Origin: Erythrobacter litoralis HTCC2594
GTDB taxonomy: Bacteria > Pseudomonadota > Alphaproteobacteria > Sphingomonadales > Sphingomonadaceae
NCBI RefSeq assembly: GCF_000013005.1
Contig: NC_007722.1
Location: 1,865,501-1,929,500, forward strand
Length of the DNA stretch: 64,000 nt
Direction: 5' to 3'
This document shows positions 52,533-60,188 of the stretch, piece by piece. A model generated the notes under the pieces. That model was not told the DNA's origin. It ran no database searches and saw only the letters and a list, made by a program, of their open reading frames with translations. Each line of letters opens with the position of its first letter. Position 1 is the first letter of the stretch. Made by a program: the position numbers and the translations under genes.

Positions 52533-53180
52533 ATGGTATTGGCCGCAGCTCAATTTCTCGACTCTGTCAAAGCTTTGAAGGGGTGCGAGTCTATCAAGTT
52601 CATCAAGAAGCCTCGTGAATCTGAGCTCAAAAACCTTGCGAATTCCTTCAATCAGGCAGCGGTCGAAAGCGTACTTGGAGGCATTGCCAATGGAGCGGAC
52701 ATCGATTTGATTGCTCCATTTCTTGGACTACCTGACAAACTTCAGATTATTTGGGAGCTGGATGGATCGTTCGGAGAGACCCAGATCATCTCACCATTGG
52801 CAGGTTGGTTCGCCCCCTTTCCGAGTGCATACTCAGATGTCTTGAAAGGCTTCGCCCCTATCGAGAATATCGGAATTCTCGATCAAACAACTGATCGCGT
52901 GCCAACCAGCTTCGTTATATTTGACAAAACTACCCCGACGAAACGGGGCTTGTGGCTCTTCGATACGAGGTCTGTTGAATCAATCGATCTAAATGGAGAA
53001 GATTATCTTAGATTGTCTAATCAAGGTTTCGGCTTTGATTCTTGGCAATTCCTGTTCAGCCAGCATCCGATCCTTCCAGACCGAAGAGAAGCCATTCAAA
53101 AGGCTCTAGACTCCCTCGCAGAGAATTTTCCCGATCGCGATTTTTCCGAATTTCAACACCGACTGAACGCCTTTCAATAA
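52533..53180 (+). CDS. Putative immunity protein for the C-terminal toxin
   Basis: A 215-aa soluble protein whose ATG follows the cargo stop codon with no gap. It is mildly acidic and has no signal or membrane segment. Its GC is clearly low: 52,561-52,620 has 27 G/C of 60, against 40 of 60 at 48,841-48,900. No family is recognised; a SUKH/SMI1-like fold is conceivable from WELDGSFGETQI and FDSWQFLFS, but this is weak. Position, size and shared low GC with the toxin module fit a cognate immunity gene that protects the producer from its own nuclease. Confidence 0.6.
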   Translation: MVLAAAQFLDSVKALKGCESIKFIKKPRESELKNLANSFNQAAVESVLGGIANGADIDLIAPFLGLPDKLQIIWELDGSFGETQIISPLAGWFAPFPSAYSDVLKGFAPIENIGILDQTTDRVPTSFVIFDKTTPTKRGLWLFDTRSVESIDLNGEDYLRLSNQGFGFDSWQFLFSQHPILPDRREAIQKALDSLAENFPDRDFSEFQHRLNAFQ

Positions 53181-53202
53181 TCCTTCGATTTGAAACGAAA
53201 TC

Positions 53203-53220
53203 AGGCAAAAGCCTCTTTTA
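53203..53220 (+). terminator. Possible weak terminator after the injection-system operon
   Basis: AGGC-AAAA-GCCT followed by CTTTTA forms a 4-bp hairpin with a T-rich tail, between the end of the operon and the convergent leuS gene. The stem is short, so this is uncertain. Confidence 0.35.
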
Positions 53221-55728
53221 CCCCACCACGAAATTCACCAACCGCCCGGGTACGAAGATCGTCCGCCGCAGGGTGCCGCTGCCCAGATACTCCGCCACTT
53301 TCGCATCCGCCTTGGCGATTTCGACGACCTGCTCCTCGCCTGCATCGGCGGGCACGGATACGGTCGCACGCAGCTTACCGTTGACCTGGATCGAGATCGT
53401 CAGCTCGTCCGCTACGAGGTATTGCTCGCCCGGATCGGGCCATGGCTGGCTGAACAGGCTGGCGCTCATGCCGAAGGCCTCGCGCCAGAGGTATTCGGCC
53501 ATGTGCGGGGCGAATACTCCCAGCACCTTCATGAACTCGGCCATGACATGGCGCAGCAGCGGCTTTTCGGCATCGCTCGCACCGGCCACCAGCGGGCGCA
53601 GCTCGCCCACGAAGCTGTGCAGGCGGGCGATGGCGTTGTGGAAACCGCGGCGTTCCTCGAGATCCTCCGCCACTTCCTTCGCGATCTTCGCCAACTCGCG
53701 CATCGCAGCCTTTTCGGCGTCTGTTCCCGGCGCAGGCTCGCCCTCCAGCGCGGGCGCAGAGGCGATCTGGCCCGCCAGCGTCCAGATCTGGCTGAGGAAG
53801 CGCTGCTTGCCTTCAATCCCGCTGTCGTCCCAGTCGATATCGCGCCGCAGTGGCGTATCGGCGAGGATATAGAGCCGCAGTGCATCGGCGCCGTATTTGT
53901 CGACCGCTTCGGTCGGGATCACGACATTCCCCTTGGACTTGGACATCTTCTCGCCGCCGAGCTTGACCAGTCCGTTGTCGAGGAAGTTCTTCACCGGCTC
54001 CGACGTCGGGGTCATCCCGATCGCATGCAGGAAATGGCTGATGAAGCGGAAGTAGATGAGGTGTTGCGAGGCATGCTCCAGCCCGCCGACATAATAGTCG
54101 ATCGGCATCCAGTCCTCGGCGCGGCTCTCGCGGAAGGCCTGCTCGCCGTTCTTCGCGTCGAGATAGCGCCAGGCATACCACGACGAGCACATGAAAGTGT
54201 CCATCGTGTCGGTTTCGCGGATCGCCGGATCGCTCGTGCCCGGAAAGGTCGTTTCGAGGAAGCCCGGCGCGCTCGCCATGGCCTTGCCTGAGCCCTGGCT
54301 GAAATCGACGTCTTTCGGCAGCATGACCGGCAGGTCGGGCGCCTTGGCCCAACCGTGTTCGTCCGAATGCACCATCGGGATCGGCGCACCCCAGAAGCGC
54401 TGGCGCGAGATCAGCCAGTCGCGCAGGCGGAAATTGACCTTGCGCGTGCCGAGGCCCTGCTCGACCAGGTGATCGATGATTGCGTGCTTGGCTTCATGCG
54501 TCGACATGCCGTCGAACTGGCCGGAATTCGTCATGAAGCCGGGGTCGGTATAAGCCTCGTCCAGATCGCCTTCCGGCGCATCCTTCGCGGGCAGGATCAC
54601 CTGCCGGATCGGCAGGCCGTTGGTCCGGGCGAAATCGAAATCACGCGCGTCGTGTGCGGGCACGTTCATGATCGCGCCGGTGCCATAGCCGCCCAGTACG
54701 TATTCGCTGATGTAGATCGGCAAGTCTTCGCCGGTCAGCGGGTTGCGCGCCTTGGCGCCCAACGCAACGCCGGTCCGCTCCGCCGTTTCTCGCTCCAACT
54801 CGCTGCGGTTGGTGGCGAAGGCGATGTATTCCTCGACCTTCCCCTGCACCTCGGTCGCGGCGAGGTCCTTCACCAGCGGATGTTCGGGCGCGAGCGTGAT
54901 CGAGGTCACGCCGAAAATCGTGTCGGCGCGGGTGGTGTAGCACCTGATCGTGTGACCGCCCTCGCCCAGCACGGGGAATTCGATCTCGACGCCTTCGCTG
55001 CGCCCGATCCAGCCGCGCTGGACCGCGATCGCTTCATCGGACCAATGCCCCTGCAACGTATCGAGCCCGTCCCACAGCGACTGCGCGAACCTGGTGATAC
55101 GGACATACCATTGCGGCAGCTGCCGCCGCTCGACCGGCGCGCCGGAGCGCCAGCCCTTGCCGTCGATCACCTGTTCGTTGGCGAGCACGGTCTGGTCGAC
55201 GGGGTCCCAGTTGACCCAGCCATTGGCGCGATAGACCAGATCGTGGTCGTAGAGCGTCTGAAACAGCCACTGCGTCCACTTGTAGAACTCGGGCGAGGCG
55301 GAATTGATTTCCTGGTCGAGGTCGAACGACAGGCCGAGCCGCGAGAACTGCTCGTCTTTCATCGTCGCGATATTGCGCTGCGTCCACTCGGCGGGATCGG
55401 CATTGTTCTGGATCGCGGCATTCTCTGCCGGAAGTCCGAACGCATCCCAGCCCAGCGGGTGCAATGTCTCGAACCCGCGAAAGCGCGAGAGCCGCGCGAC
55501 AGCGTCCGAAATCGCATAGACCCGCACGTGACCCATATGGGCATTGCCCGAGGGGTAAGGGAACATGCCGAGCACGTAGCGCTTGGGCTTGTCGCTATCG
55601 AGATCGCATGCGTCGACATTTTCCGCCGCCCACACGTCGCGGGCATAGGCCTCGATGGCGTCGAAATTCTCGCGGAAGGGCTGGTCCAGCAAGGTGCCGC
55701 TGGATTGGGTCTCTGGCGTTTCGGACAT
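53218..55728 (-). CDS. leuS: Leucyl-tRNA synthetase
   Basis: An 836-aa class I synthetase that charges tRNA-Leu. The start at 55728 (MSETPETQSSGTLLDQ) is used; a longer frame adds 23 unlikely residues. The HIGH motif reads HMGH (64-67) in PYPSGNAHMGHVRVY, and KMSKS is intact in LGGEKMSKSKGNVV. The CP1 editing domain (TTRADTIFGVTSI, DARDFDFA) and the anticodon and C-terminal domains are present. Length is normal for bacteria. It converges on the injection-system operon, with only a 37-base gap. Confidence 0.97.
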   Translation of the reverse strand: MSETPETQSSGTLLDQPFRENFDAIEAYARDVWAAENVDACDLDSDKPKRYVLGMFPYPSGNAHMGHVRVYAISDAVARLSRFRGFETLHPLGWDAFGLPAENAAIQNNADPAEWTQRNIATMKDEQFSRLGLSFDLDQEINSASPEFYKWTQWLFQTLYDHDLVYRANGWVNWDPVDQTVLANEQVIDGKGWRSGAPVERRQLPQWYVRITRFAQSLWDGLDTLQGHWSDEAIAVQRGWIGRSEGVEIEFPVLGEGGHTIRCYTTRADTIFGVTSITLAPEHPLVKDLAATEVQGKVEEYIAFATNRSELERETAERTGVALGAKARNPLTGEDLPIYISEYVLGGYGTGAIMNVPAHDARDFDFARTNGLPIRQVILPAKDAPEGDLDEAYTDPGFMTNSGQFDGMSTHEAKHAIIDHLVEQGLGTRKVNFRLRDWLISRQRFWGAPIPMVHSDEHGWAKAPDLPVMLPKDVDFSQGSGKAMASAPGFLETTFPGTSDPAIRETDTMDTFMCSSWYAWRYLDAKNGEQAFRESRAEDWMPIDYYVGGLEHASQHLIYFRFISHFLHAIGMTPTSEPVKNFLDNGLVKLGGEKMSKSKGNVVIPTEAVDKYGADALRLYILADTPLRRDIDWDDSGIEGKQRFLSQIWTLAGQIASAPALEGEPAPGTDAEKAAMRELAKIAKEVAEDLEERRGFHNAIARLHSFVGELRPLVAGASDAEKPLLRHVMAEFMKVLGVFAPHMAEYLWREAFGMSASLFSQPWPDPGEQYLVADELTISIQVNGKLRATVSVPADAGEEQVVEIAKADAKVAEYLGSGTLRRTIFVPGRLVNFVVG

Positions 55729-55848
55729 GAGGCGATCTGGTCTGCTGGGATGAACGACAAAGGCGGCCCTGCAAGAGAAGCCGCCCGCACGCGACACGCA
55801 CTAATCCCAAGCGACCGGCGGAGCAACAGCGTAAGATGCAGGAATGGA

Positions 55849-55867
55849 TGGCGGAGCGGGTGGGATT
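55849..55867. repeat. 19-bp copy of the tRNA-Ser 3' end
   Basis: TGGCGGAGCGGGTGGGATT is identical to 55977-55995, the 3' end of the tRNA-Ser gene (CCA, acceptor and part of the T arm on the minus strand), in the same orientation and 128 bases away. It could be a leftover att-type duplication from an element that used this tRNA, or the remains of a second tRNA copy. Confidence 0.75.
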
Positions 55868-55976
55868 GTCCTGCGCTTCGCTCCGGACGTCTTCGCTACG
55901 CTACGACTCCGAACCCCGGGGCTACTTTCCGCTCCCGCGAACGCCAAAAGAGTCCGCCCGTTAGGATGGGCTATTG

Positions 55977-56067
55977 TGGCGGAGCGGGTGGGATTCGAAC
56001 CCACGATACGGGGTTACCGTATACACACTTTCCAGGCGTGCGCCTTCGACCACTCGGCCACCGCTCC
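55977..56067 (-). tRNA. tRNA-Ser (anticodon GGA)
   Basis: Read on the minus strand, the gene starts GGAGCGGTGGCCGAGTGG and ends in GGTTCGAATCCCACCCGCTCCGCCA. The acceptor stem GGAGCGG pairs with CCGCTCC, G is the discriminator and CCA is encoded. The anticodon loop reads CTGGAAA, giving GGA (serine). A long variable arm (CGGTAACCCCG region) is as expected for serine. Total length is 91 with CCA. Confidence 0.95.
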
Positions 56068-56132
56068 GTATGAACGCGCGCCTCTAGCCTTGGGTGCTTG
56101 CTGTTGCAAGCGGCTGTGCGTACCCCCTCGCC

Positions 56133-56537
56133 ATGACCCGCACTTTTGGCACGGCCATAACGCTCGAAGAGATGGAAGCGCTCGGGATAGCGGCGCTCGA
56201 CAAGCTGCCCGCCGAGTTCCGCGCGCAGATGGGCGATGTCGTATTCCAGGTGCAGGATTTCGCCGACGAGGAGACGTTGCGCGACCTCGGAATGGAGGAT
56301 CCGTTCGAACTCACAGGCCTGTACGAGGGACACGCGCTGACCGAGCGCAGCATCGAAATGTCCGGCGCGCTGCCAACGCGCATCCGCCTGTTCCGCCGCC
56401 CGATCCTCGACGAATGGGCCGAGCGAGGGAACGAGACACTGGAACATCTCGTGGCGCATGTCGTGATCCACGAGGTCGGCCACTATTTCGGGCTCAGCGA
56501 CGAGGACATGCACGCGCTGGAGGATATGGCGGGCTAG
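56133..56537 (+). CDS. Small zincin-like metallopeptidase (Zincin_1 family)
   Basis: A 134-aa protein from the ATG at 56133 (MTRTFGTAITLEEMEALG). The C-terminal HVVIHEVGHYFGLSDEDMH carries HExxH with a third downstream ligand, typical of the small metallopeptidase family PF06262. The family pattern AALDKLPAEFRAQMGDVVFQVQDF is also present. Activity and substrate are unknown for most members. An upstream extension to 56094 is possible but overlaps no clear ribosome-binding site. Confidence 0.88.
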   Translation: MTRTFGTAITLEEMEALGIAALDKLPAEFRAQMGDVVFQVQDFADEETLRDLGMEDPFELTGLYEGHALTERSIEMSGALPTRIRLFRRPILDEWAERGNETLEHLVAHVVIHEVGHYFGLSDEDMHALEDMAG

Positions 56538-56576
56538 CCGCTTGAAATCGCCCGGCGCGATGGCACTATTCATGTC

Positions 56577-57659
56577 ATGAGAAATGTCCTTGCTCTCGCT
56601 TGCAGCTTCGCGCTCGCCCTGCCCCTTGCCGCTCAGGATGAGCCTCCGCGCTCAAGCAGCGAAGGGGAAGCGCAACAAGAAACGCCCGCGCCGAGCCCGG
56701 GCCAGATCGTCGATGCCTCGTCGCAGGATGAGTGGGTGGTCATCGATCCAGAGGATTTGCTGGTGATGACGCTCGCGCCCCCGGATCGGGGTCCGGGGCA
56801 GGCTTCCGCCGAGGGCAATACGCGCGAAGTGGTGATCCAGTTGATGCCCGCGCCGTTCAGTCAAGGCTGGGTCAGCAACATTCGCACCCTCGCCCGCGCC
56901 GGGTGGTATGACGGGATCAGCGTCAACCGGGTGCAGGACAATTACGTCGTCCAGTGGGGCGATCCGAATTACGATAATCCCGAGGCGGAAGGGGAGGCAA
57001 AGCCGCTGCCGGAGGGGCTGAAGGTGATGGGGGAGGAAGAATACAGCGCAAACGGACGCATACTTTCTCAGCTGACCGTCTCCAACCTCGTCGCTAAGGA
57101 AAGACTCGAACCCGGAGCAGACTGGATCGCGCCGGATGTATCGGAAGTCGGCGATGAATATTCCGACCTGGTCGGCTTCCAGCGCGGATGGCCGGTAGCG
57201 TCGGGCTTAAGCAATAACAGCGCGCAGACATGGCCTATCCACTGCTATGGCATGGTCGGTGTCGGGCGCGGCTATTCACCTGACACTGGGTCGGGCGCGG
57301 AGCTCTACACCGTCATCGGTCATGCACCGCGGCACCTCGATCGCAATATCGCGCTCGTAGGGCGCATCATCGCCGGGATGGAGCATCTCTCCTCGCTCCC
57401 ACGCGGCAAGGGCGCGCTGGGGTTCTACGCCGCCGACGAGATCGACAAGCGCACGCCGATCGTCTCGATCCGCGTCGCCAGCGCCCTGCCGGACGCGCAA
57501 GTCCCGCGCTTCGAATATCTCTCCACCGAGAGCGAGAGCTTCGCCAAATATGCCGAAGCCCGCGCCAACCGCCGCGATCCGTTCTTTATCCAGCCCGCTG
57601 GCGGCGCGGATATCTGCAATATCCCGGTGCCGATCCGGCCAGTTGCAGCAACCGAGTGA
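56577..57659 (+). CDS. Secreted cyclophilin-like peptidyl-prolyl isomerase domain protein
   Basis: A 360-aa protein with a signal peptide (MRNVLALACSFALALPLAAQ), so periplasmic. A cyclophilin-type fold is suggested by VVIQLMPAPFSQGWVSNIRTLARAGWYDGISVNRVQDNYVVQWGDP and GMVGVGRGYSPDTGSGAELYTVIGHAPRHLDRNIALVGRIIAGMEHL. The canonical F-x-GG-D catalytic signature is altered (VVQWGD), so isomerase activity may be weak or absent. Insertions between strands make it longer than simple cyclophilins. It is followed by a DUF1905 gene that overlaps its stop. Confidence 0.78.
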   Translation: MRNVLALACSFALALPLAAQDEPPRSSSEGEAQQETPAPSPGQIVDASSQDEWVVIDPEDLLVMTLAPPDRGPGQASAEGNTREVVIQLMPAPFSQGWVSNIRTLARAGWYDGISVNRVQDNYVVQWGDPNYDNPEAEGEAKPLPEGLKVMGEEEYSANGRILSQLTVSNLVAKERLEPGADWIAPDVSEVGDEYSDLVGFQRGWPVASGLSNNSAQTWPIHCYGMVGVGRGYSPDTGSGAELYTVIGHAPRHLDRNIALVGRIIAGMEHLSSLPRGKGALGFYAADEIDKRTPIVSIRVASALPDAQVPRFEYLSTESESFAKYAEARANRRDPFFIQPAGGADICNIPVPIRPVAATE

Positions 57660-57973
57660 CAGACACGCTTGCCCTCACCGCTCCGCTAACCCGCTGGCAG
57701 GGCGACCGGGGGACTTATCATCTCGTCGTGATCGAAGGCGACCATGCCGAAGCCATCGCCATGCATGCGCGGCTGCAGAAGCTCGAATACGGCACAAGGC
57801 GCGGCTTCGGCTCGGTCAAGGTGATGGCGCGCATCGGCGACACGCGCTGGAAGAGCTCGGTGTTTCCGCAGGACAAGCAATCGGAATGGATTCTGCTCGT
57901 CAGCAAGAAAGTGATGCGGGCTGAAGATCTTGCCGAGGGCGACCCTGTCACGCTCGAACTGGAGTTGCTCTAA
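57656..57973 (+). CDS. DUF1905 domain protein
   Basis: A 105-aa beta-barrel-like protein. The GTG at 57656 overlaps the upstream stop by four bases. It has the DUF1905 features TRWQGDRGTYHLVVIEG, RGFGSVKVMARIGDTRWKSSVFPQ and the C-terminal GDPVTLELELL. The role is unknown. It overlaps the end of the convergent relA/spoT gene by four bases. Confidence 0.88.
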   Translation: MTDTLALTAPLTRWQGDRGTYHLVVIEGDHAEAIAMHARLQKLEYGTRRGFGSVKVMARIGDTRWKSSVFPQDKQSEWILLVSKKVMRAEDLAEGDPVTLELELL

Positions 57974-60063
57974 CCCCGCTCCGCATGCGCCACAGCGTCG
58001 CTTGCCCTGAGCGCACTCAGCATCCGGGTGAGATGCGCCAGGTCCTGCACCTCAAGGTCGATCTCGTAGCTTGTAAAAGGATGGTCGAGCGCAGTCTGCT
58101 GCAGACTCATCACATTGACGTGGTTCTTGGCGAAGATGCCGGCCATTTCCGCCAGCGTGCCGGGGCGATCGTAGAGCGTCACCCGCAAGCGCCCCACCGC
58201 ACCGTGGCTGCGCTTGCCCCATTGCAGGTCGATCCAGTCGCTGTCGATGCCGCTGGCGAGCGTCAGGCAGTCGATCGTGTGGACCTCTACGCCCTCGCCC
58301 GTCTTGCGGGTGCCGACGATGCGGTCCCCCGGGACCGGGTGGCAACACTCGGCGAGCTTGAAGCCTACGCCGGGGGTCAGGCCGCGGATGGAGATCGCCT
58401 TGTCCCGTTTCGACCAGTCCGGCGCTTCGTCTTCGAAGTCGGCGGTGCAGCCGGGCACCAGCGCTTCCATCACGTCGCGATCCTCCACCTCCGCCGCGCC
58501 GATGGCGTACATCAGCTCTTCCGCATCGTGCATTTCCAGGCGTTTGACCGCTTCGCGAATGGCCTTCTTGCCGATCTTCGCGGGCACGCGGTCGGCAATT
58601 TCGTCGAACAGCTTGCCGCCCAGCTCGGCCACTTCGGCGCGTTCCTTGAGCCGCACGGCGCGGCGGATCGCGGCCCGCGCCTTGCCGGTCACGACGAAGC
58701 CCAGCCAGCTCATCTGCGGCTCGGCCTCGCTGCCCTTGATGATCTCCACCACGTCGCCATTGTTGAGCACCGTGCGTAGCGGCATGTGCCGCCCGTTGAT
58801 CTTCGCACCGACTGTCTGGGCGCCCAGGTCCGTATGGACCGCAAAGGCGAAATCGACCGGCGTTGCGCCCTTGGGCAGTTGGAACAGCGCGCCTTTGGGC
58901 GTGAAGGCGAAGATACGATCCTGGTAGATCGCCATACGCGTGTGTTCGAGCAGCTCCTCGGCGTCGTGGCTGGCATCGACGATCTCGATCAGGTCGCGCA
59001 GCCAGCCGACCGAGCCGTCGGGCGTGTCGTTCTGCTTGTAGGCCCAGTGCGCCGCTAGGCCGAACTCATTGCGATGATGCATGTCACGGGTACGGATCTG
59101 TACCTCGACCCGCATCGAATTGTCGAAGATCAATGAAGTATGCAGGCTGCGATAGCCGTTGCTCTTGGGCGTCGAGATATAGTCTTTGAACCGGCCGGGA
59201 ATGAACTGCCACGTCGTGTGCAGCATACCCATCGCGCGGTAGCAATCGCCGATGCTTTCGGTGATGATGCGGAAGGCGAAGATATCGGTCACCTGCTCGA
59301 AGCTCACGTGGCGCTCGGCCATCTTGCGCCAGATCGAATAGGGATGCTTTTCGCGGCCGGAGACTTCGACCTGCAGCCCCGCCTCGGCCAGCGCCTGCTT
59401 GATCTGCAACGCAATCGCATCGACCTGTCCGCCATCCTGCTTGCGGATTTGCTCGAGCCGGCCGGTGATGGTCTGGAATGCATCCGGCTCGAGCTGTTCG
59501 AAAGCGAGTGCCTGCATTTCGCGCATATATTCGTACATGCCGATCCGCTCGGCCAGCGGGGCATAGATATCCATCGTTTCGCGCGCGATCCGCTGGCGTT
59601 TTTCCGGATTCTTGATGAAATGAAGGGTGCGCATATTGTGCAGCCGGTCGCCCAGTTTCACCAGCAGCACGCGGATGTCTTCGCTCATCGCCAGCAGGAA
59701 CTTGCGCAGGTTCTCCGCCGCTCGCTCGTTCTCCGGCATCTGCTCGATCTTGGAAAGCTTGGTCACCCCGTCGACAAGCCGCGCGACATCCTTGCCGAAA
59801 TTGGCTTCGATATCCTCGATCGTCGCGAGCGTATCTTCCACGGTGTCGTGGAGCAGTGCGGTGATGATCGAATCCTGGTCCAGCTTGAGGTCCGTCATCA
59901 AGCCGGCAACTTCGACCGGGTGGCTGAAATAGGGATCACCGCTGGCGCGCTTCTGGCTGCCATGCTTCTGGACGGTATAGACATAGGCACGGTTGAGCAG
60001 CGCCTCGTCGGCATCAGGGTCGTATTCCTTGACCCGCTCGATCAATTCATATTGGCGCAGCAT
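57970..60063 (-). CDS. Bifunctional (p)ppGpp synthetase/hydrolase
   Basis: A 697-aa RelA/SpoT homologue that makes and degrades (p)ppGpp in the stringent response. The HD hydrolase domain is intact (His48; HDTVEDT at 72-78). The synthetase domain shows YRSLHTSLIF and EVQIRTRDMHHRNEFGLAAHW. A TGS domain (FAFTPKGALFQLPKGATPVDFA) and a C-terminal ACT domain (RVTLYDRPGTLAEMAGIFAKNHVNV) follow. As in most alphaproteobacteria, one protein probably does both jobs. It starts at 60063 with MLRQYELIERVKEYDPDAD. Confidence 0.95.
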   Translation of the reverse strand: MLRQYELIERVKEYDPDADEALLNRAYVYTVQKHGSQKRASGDPYFSHPVEVAGLMTDLKLDQDSIITALLHDTVEDTLATIEDIEANFGKDVARLVDGVTKLSKIEQMPENERAAENLRKFLLAMSEDIRVLLVKLGDRLHNMRTLHFIKNPEKRQRIARETMDIYAPLAERIGMYEYMREMQALAFEQLEPDAFQTITGRLEQIRKQDGGQVDAIALQIKQALAEAGLQVEVSGREKHPYSIWRKMAERHVSFEQVTDIFAFRIITESIGDCYRAMGMLHTTWQFIPGRFKDYISTPKSNGYRSLHTSLIFDNSMRVEVQIRTRDMHHRNEFGLAAHWAYKQNDTPDGSVGWLRDLIEIVDASHDAEELLEHTRMAIYQDRIFAFTPKGALFQLPKGATPVDFAFAVHTDLGAQTVGAKINGRHMPLRTVLNNGDVVEIIKGSEAEPQMSWLGFVVTGKARAAIRRAVRLKERAEVAELGGKLFDEIADRVPAKIGKKAIREAVKRLEMHDAEELMYAIGAAEVEDRDVMEALVPGCTADFEDEAPDWSKRDKAISIRGLTPGVGFKLAECCHPVPGDRIVGTRKTGEGVEVHTIDCLTLASGIDSDWIDLQWGKRSHGAVGRLRVTLYDRPGTLAEMAGIFAKNHVNVMSLQQTALDHPFTSYEIDLEVQDLAHLTRMLSALRASDAVAHAERG

Positions 60064-60188
60064 CTTCCCGCCTTCGAATGTGGCTCAATCGCGCGATATT
60101 GCAACGCAAAACGGCTTTTTGGTCCTATCGAAAGCAGATTGTGGCGCTATCGTCGCAGTGTTTCGCTTGTACGATGGGAGGGGGATCC

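Noticed and set aside
20581-53180. Prophage interpretation of the tail cluster
   Set aside because: There are no capsid, portal, terminase, integrase or lysis genes, and the AAA+ ATPase, DUF4255 and DUF4157 genes are specific to injection systems.
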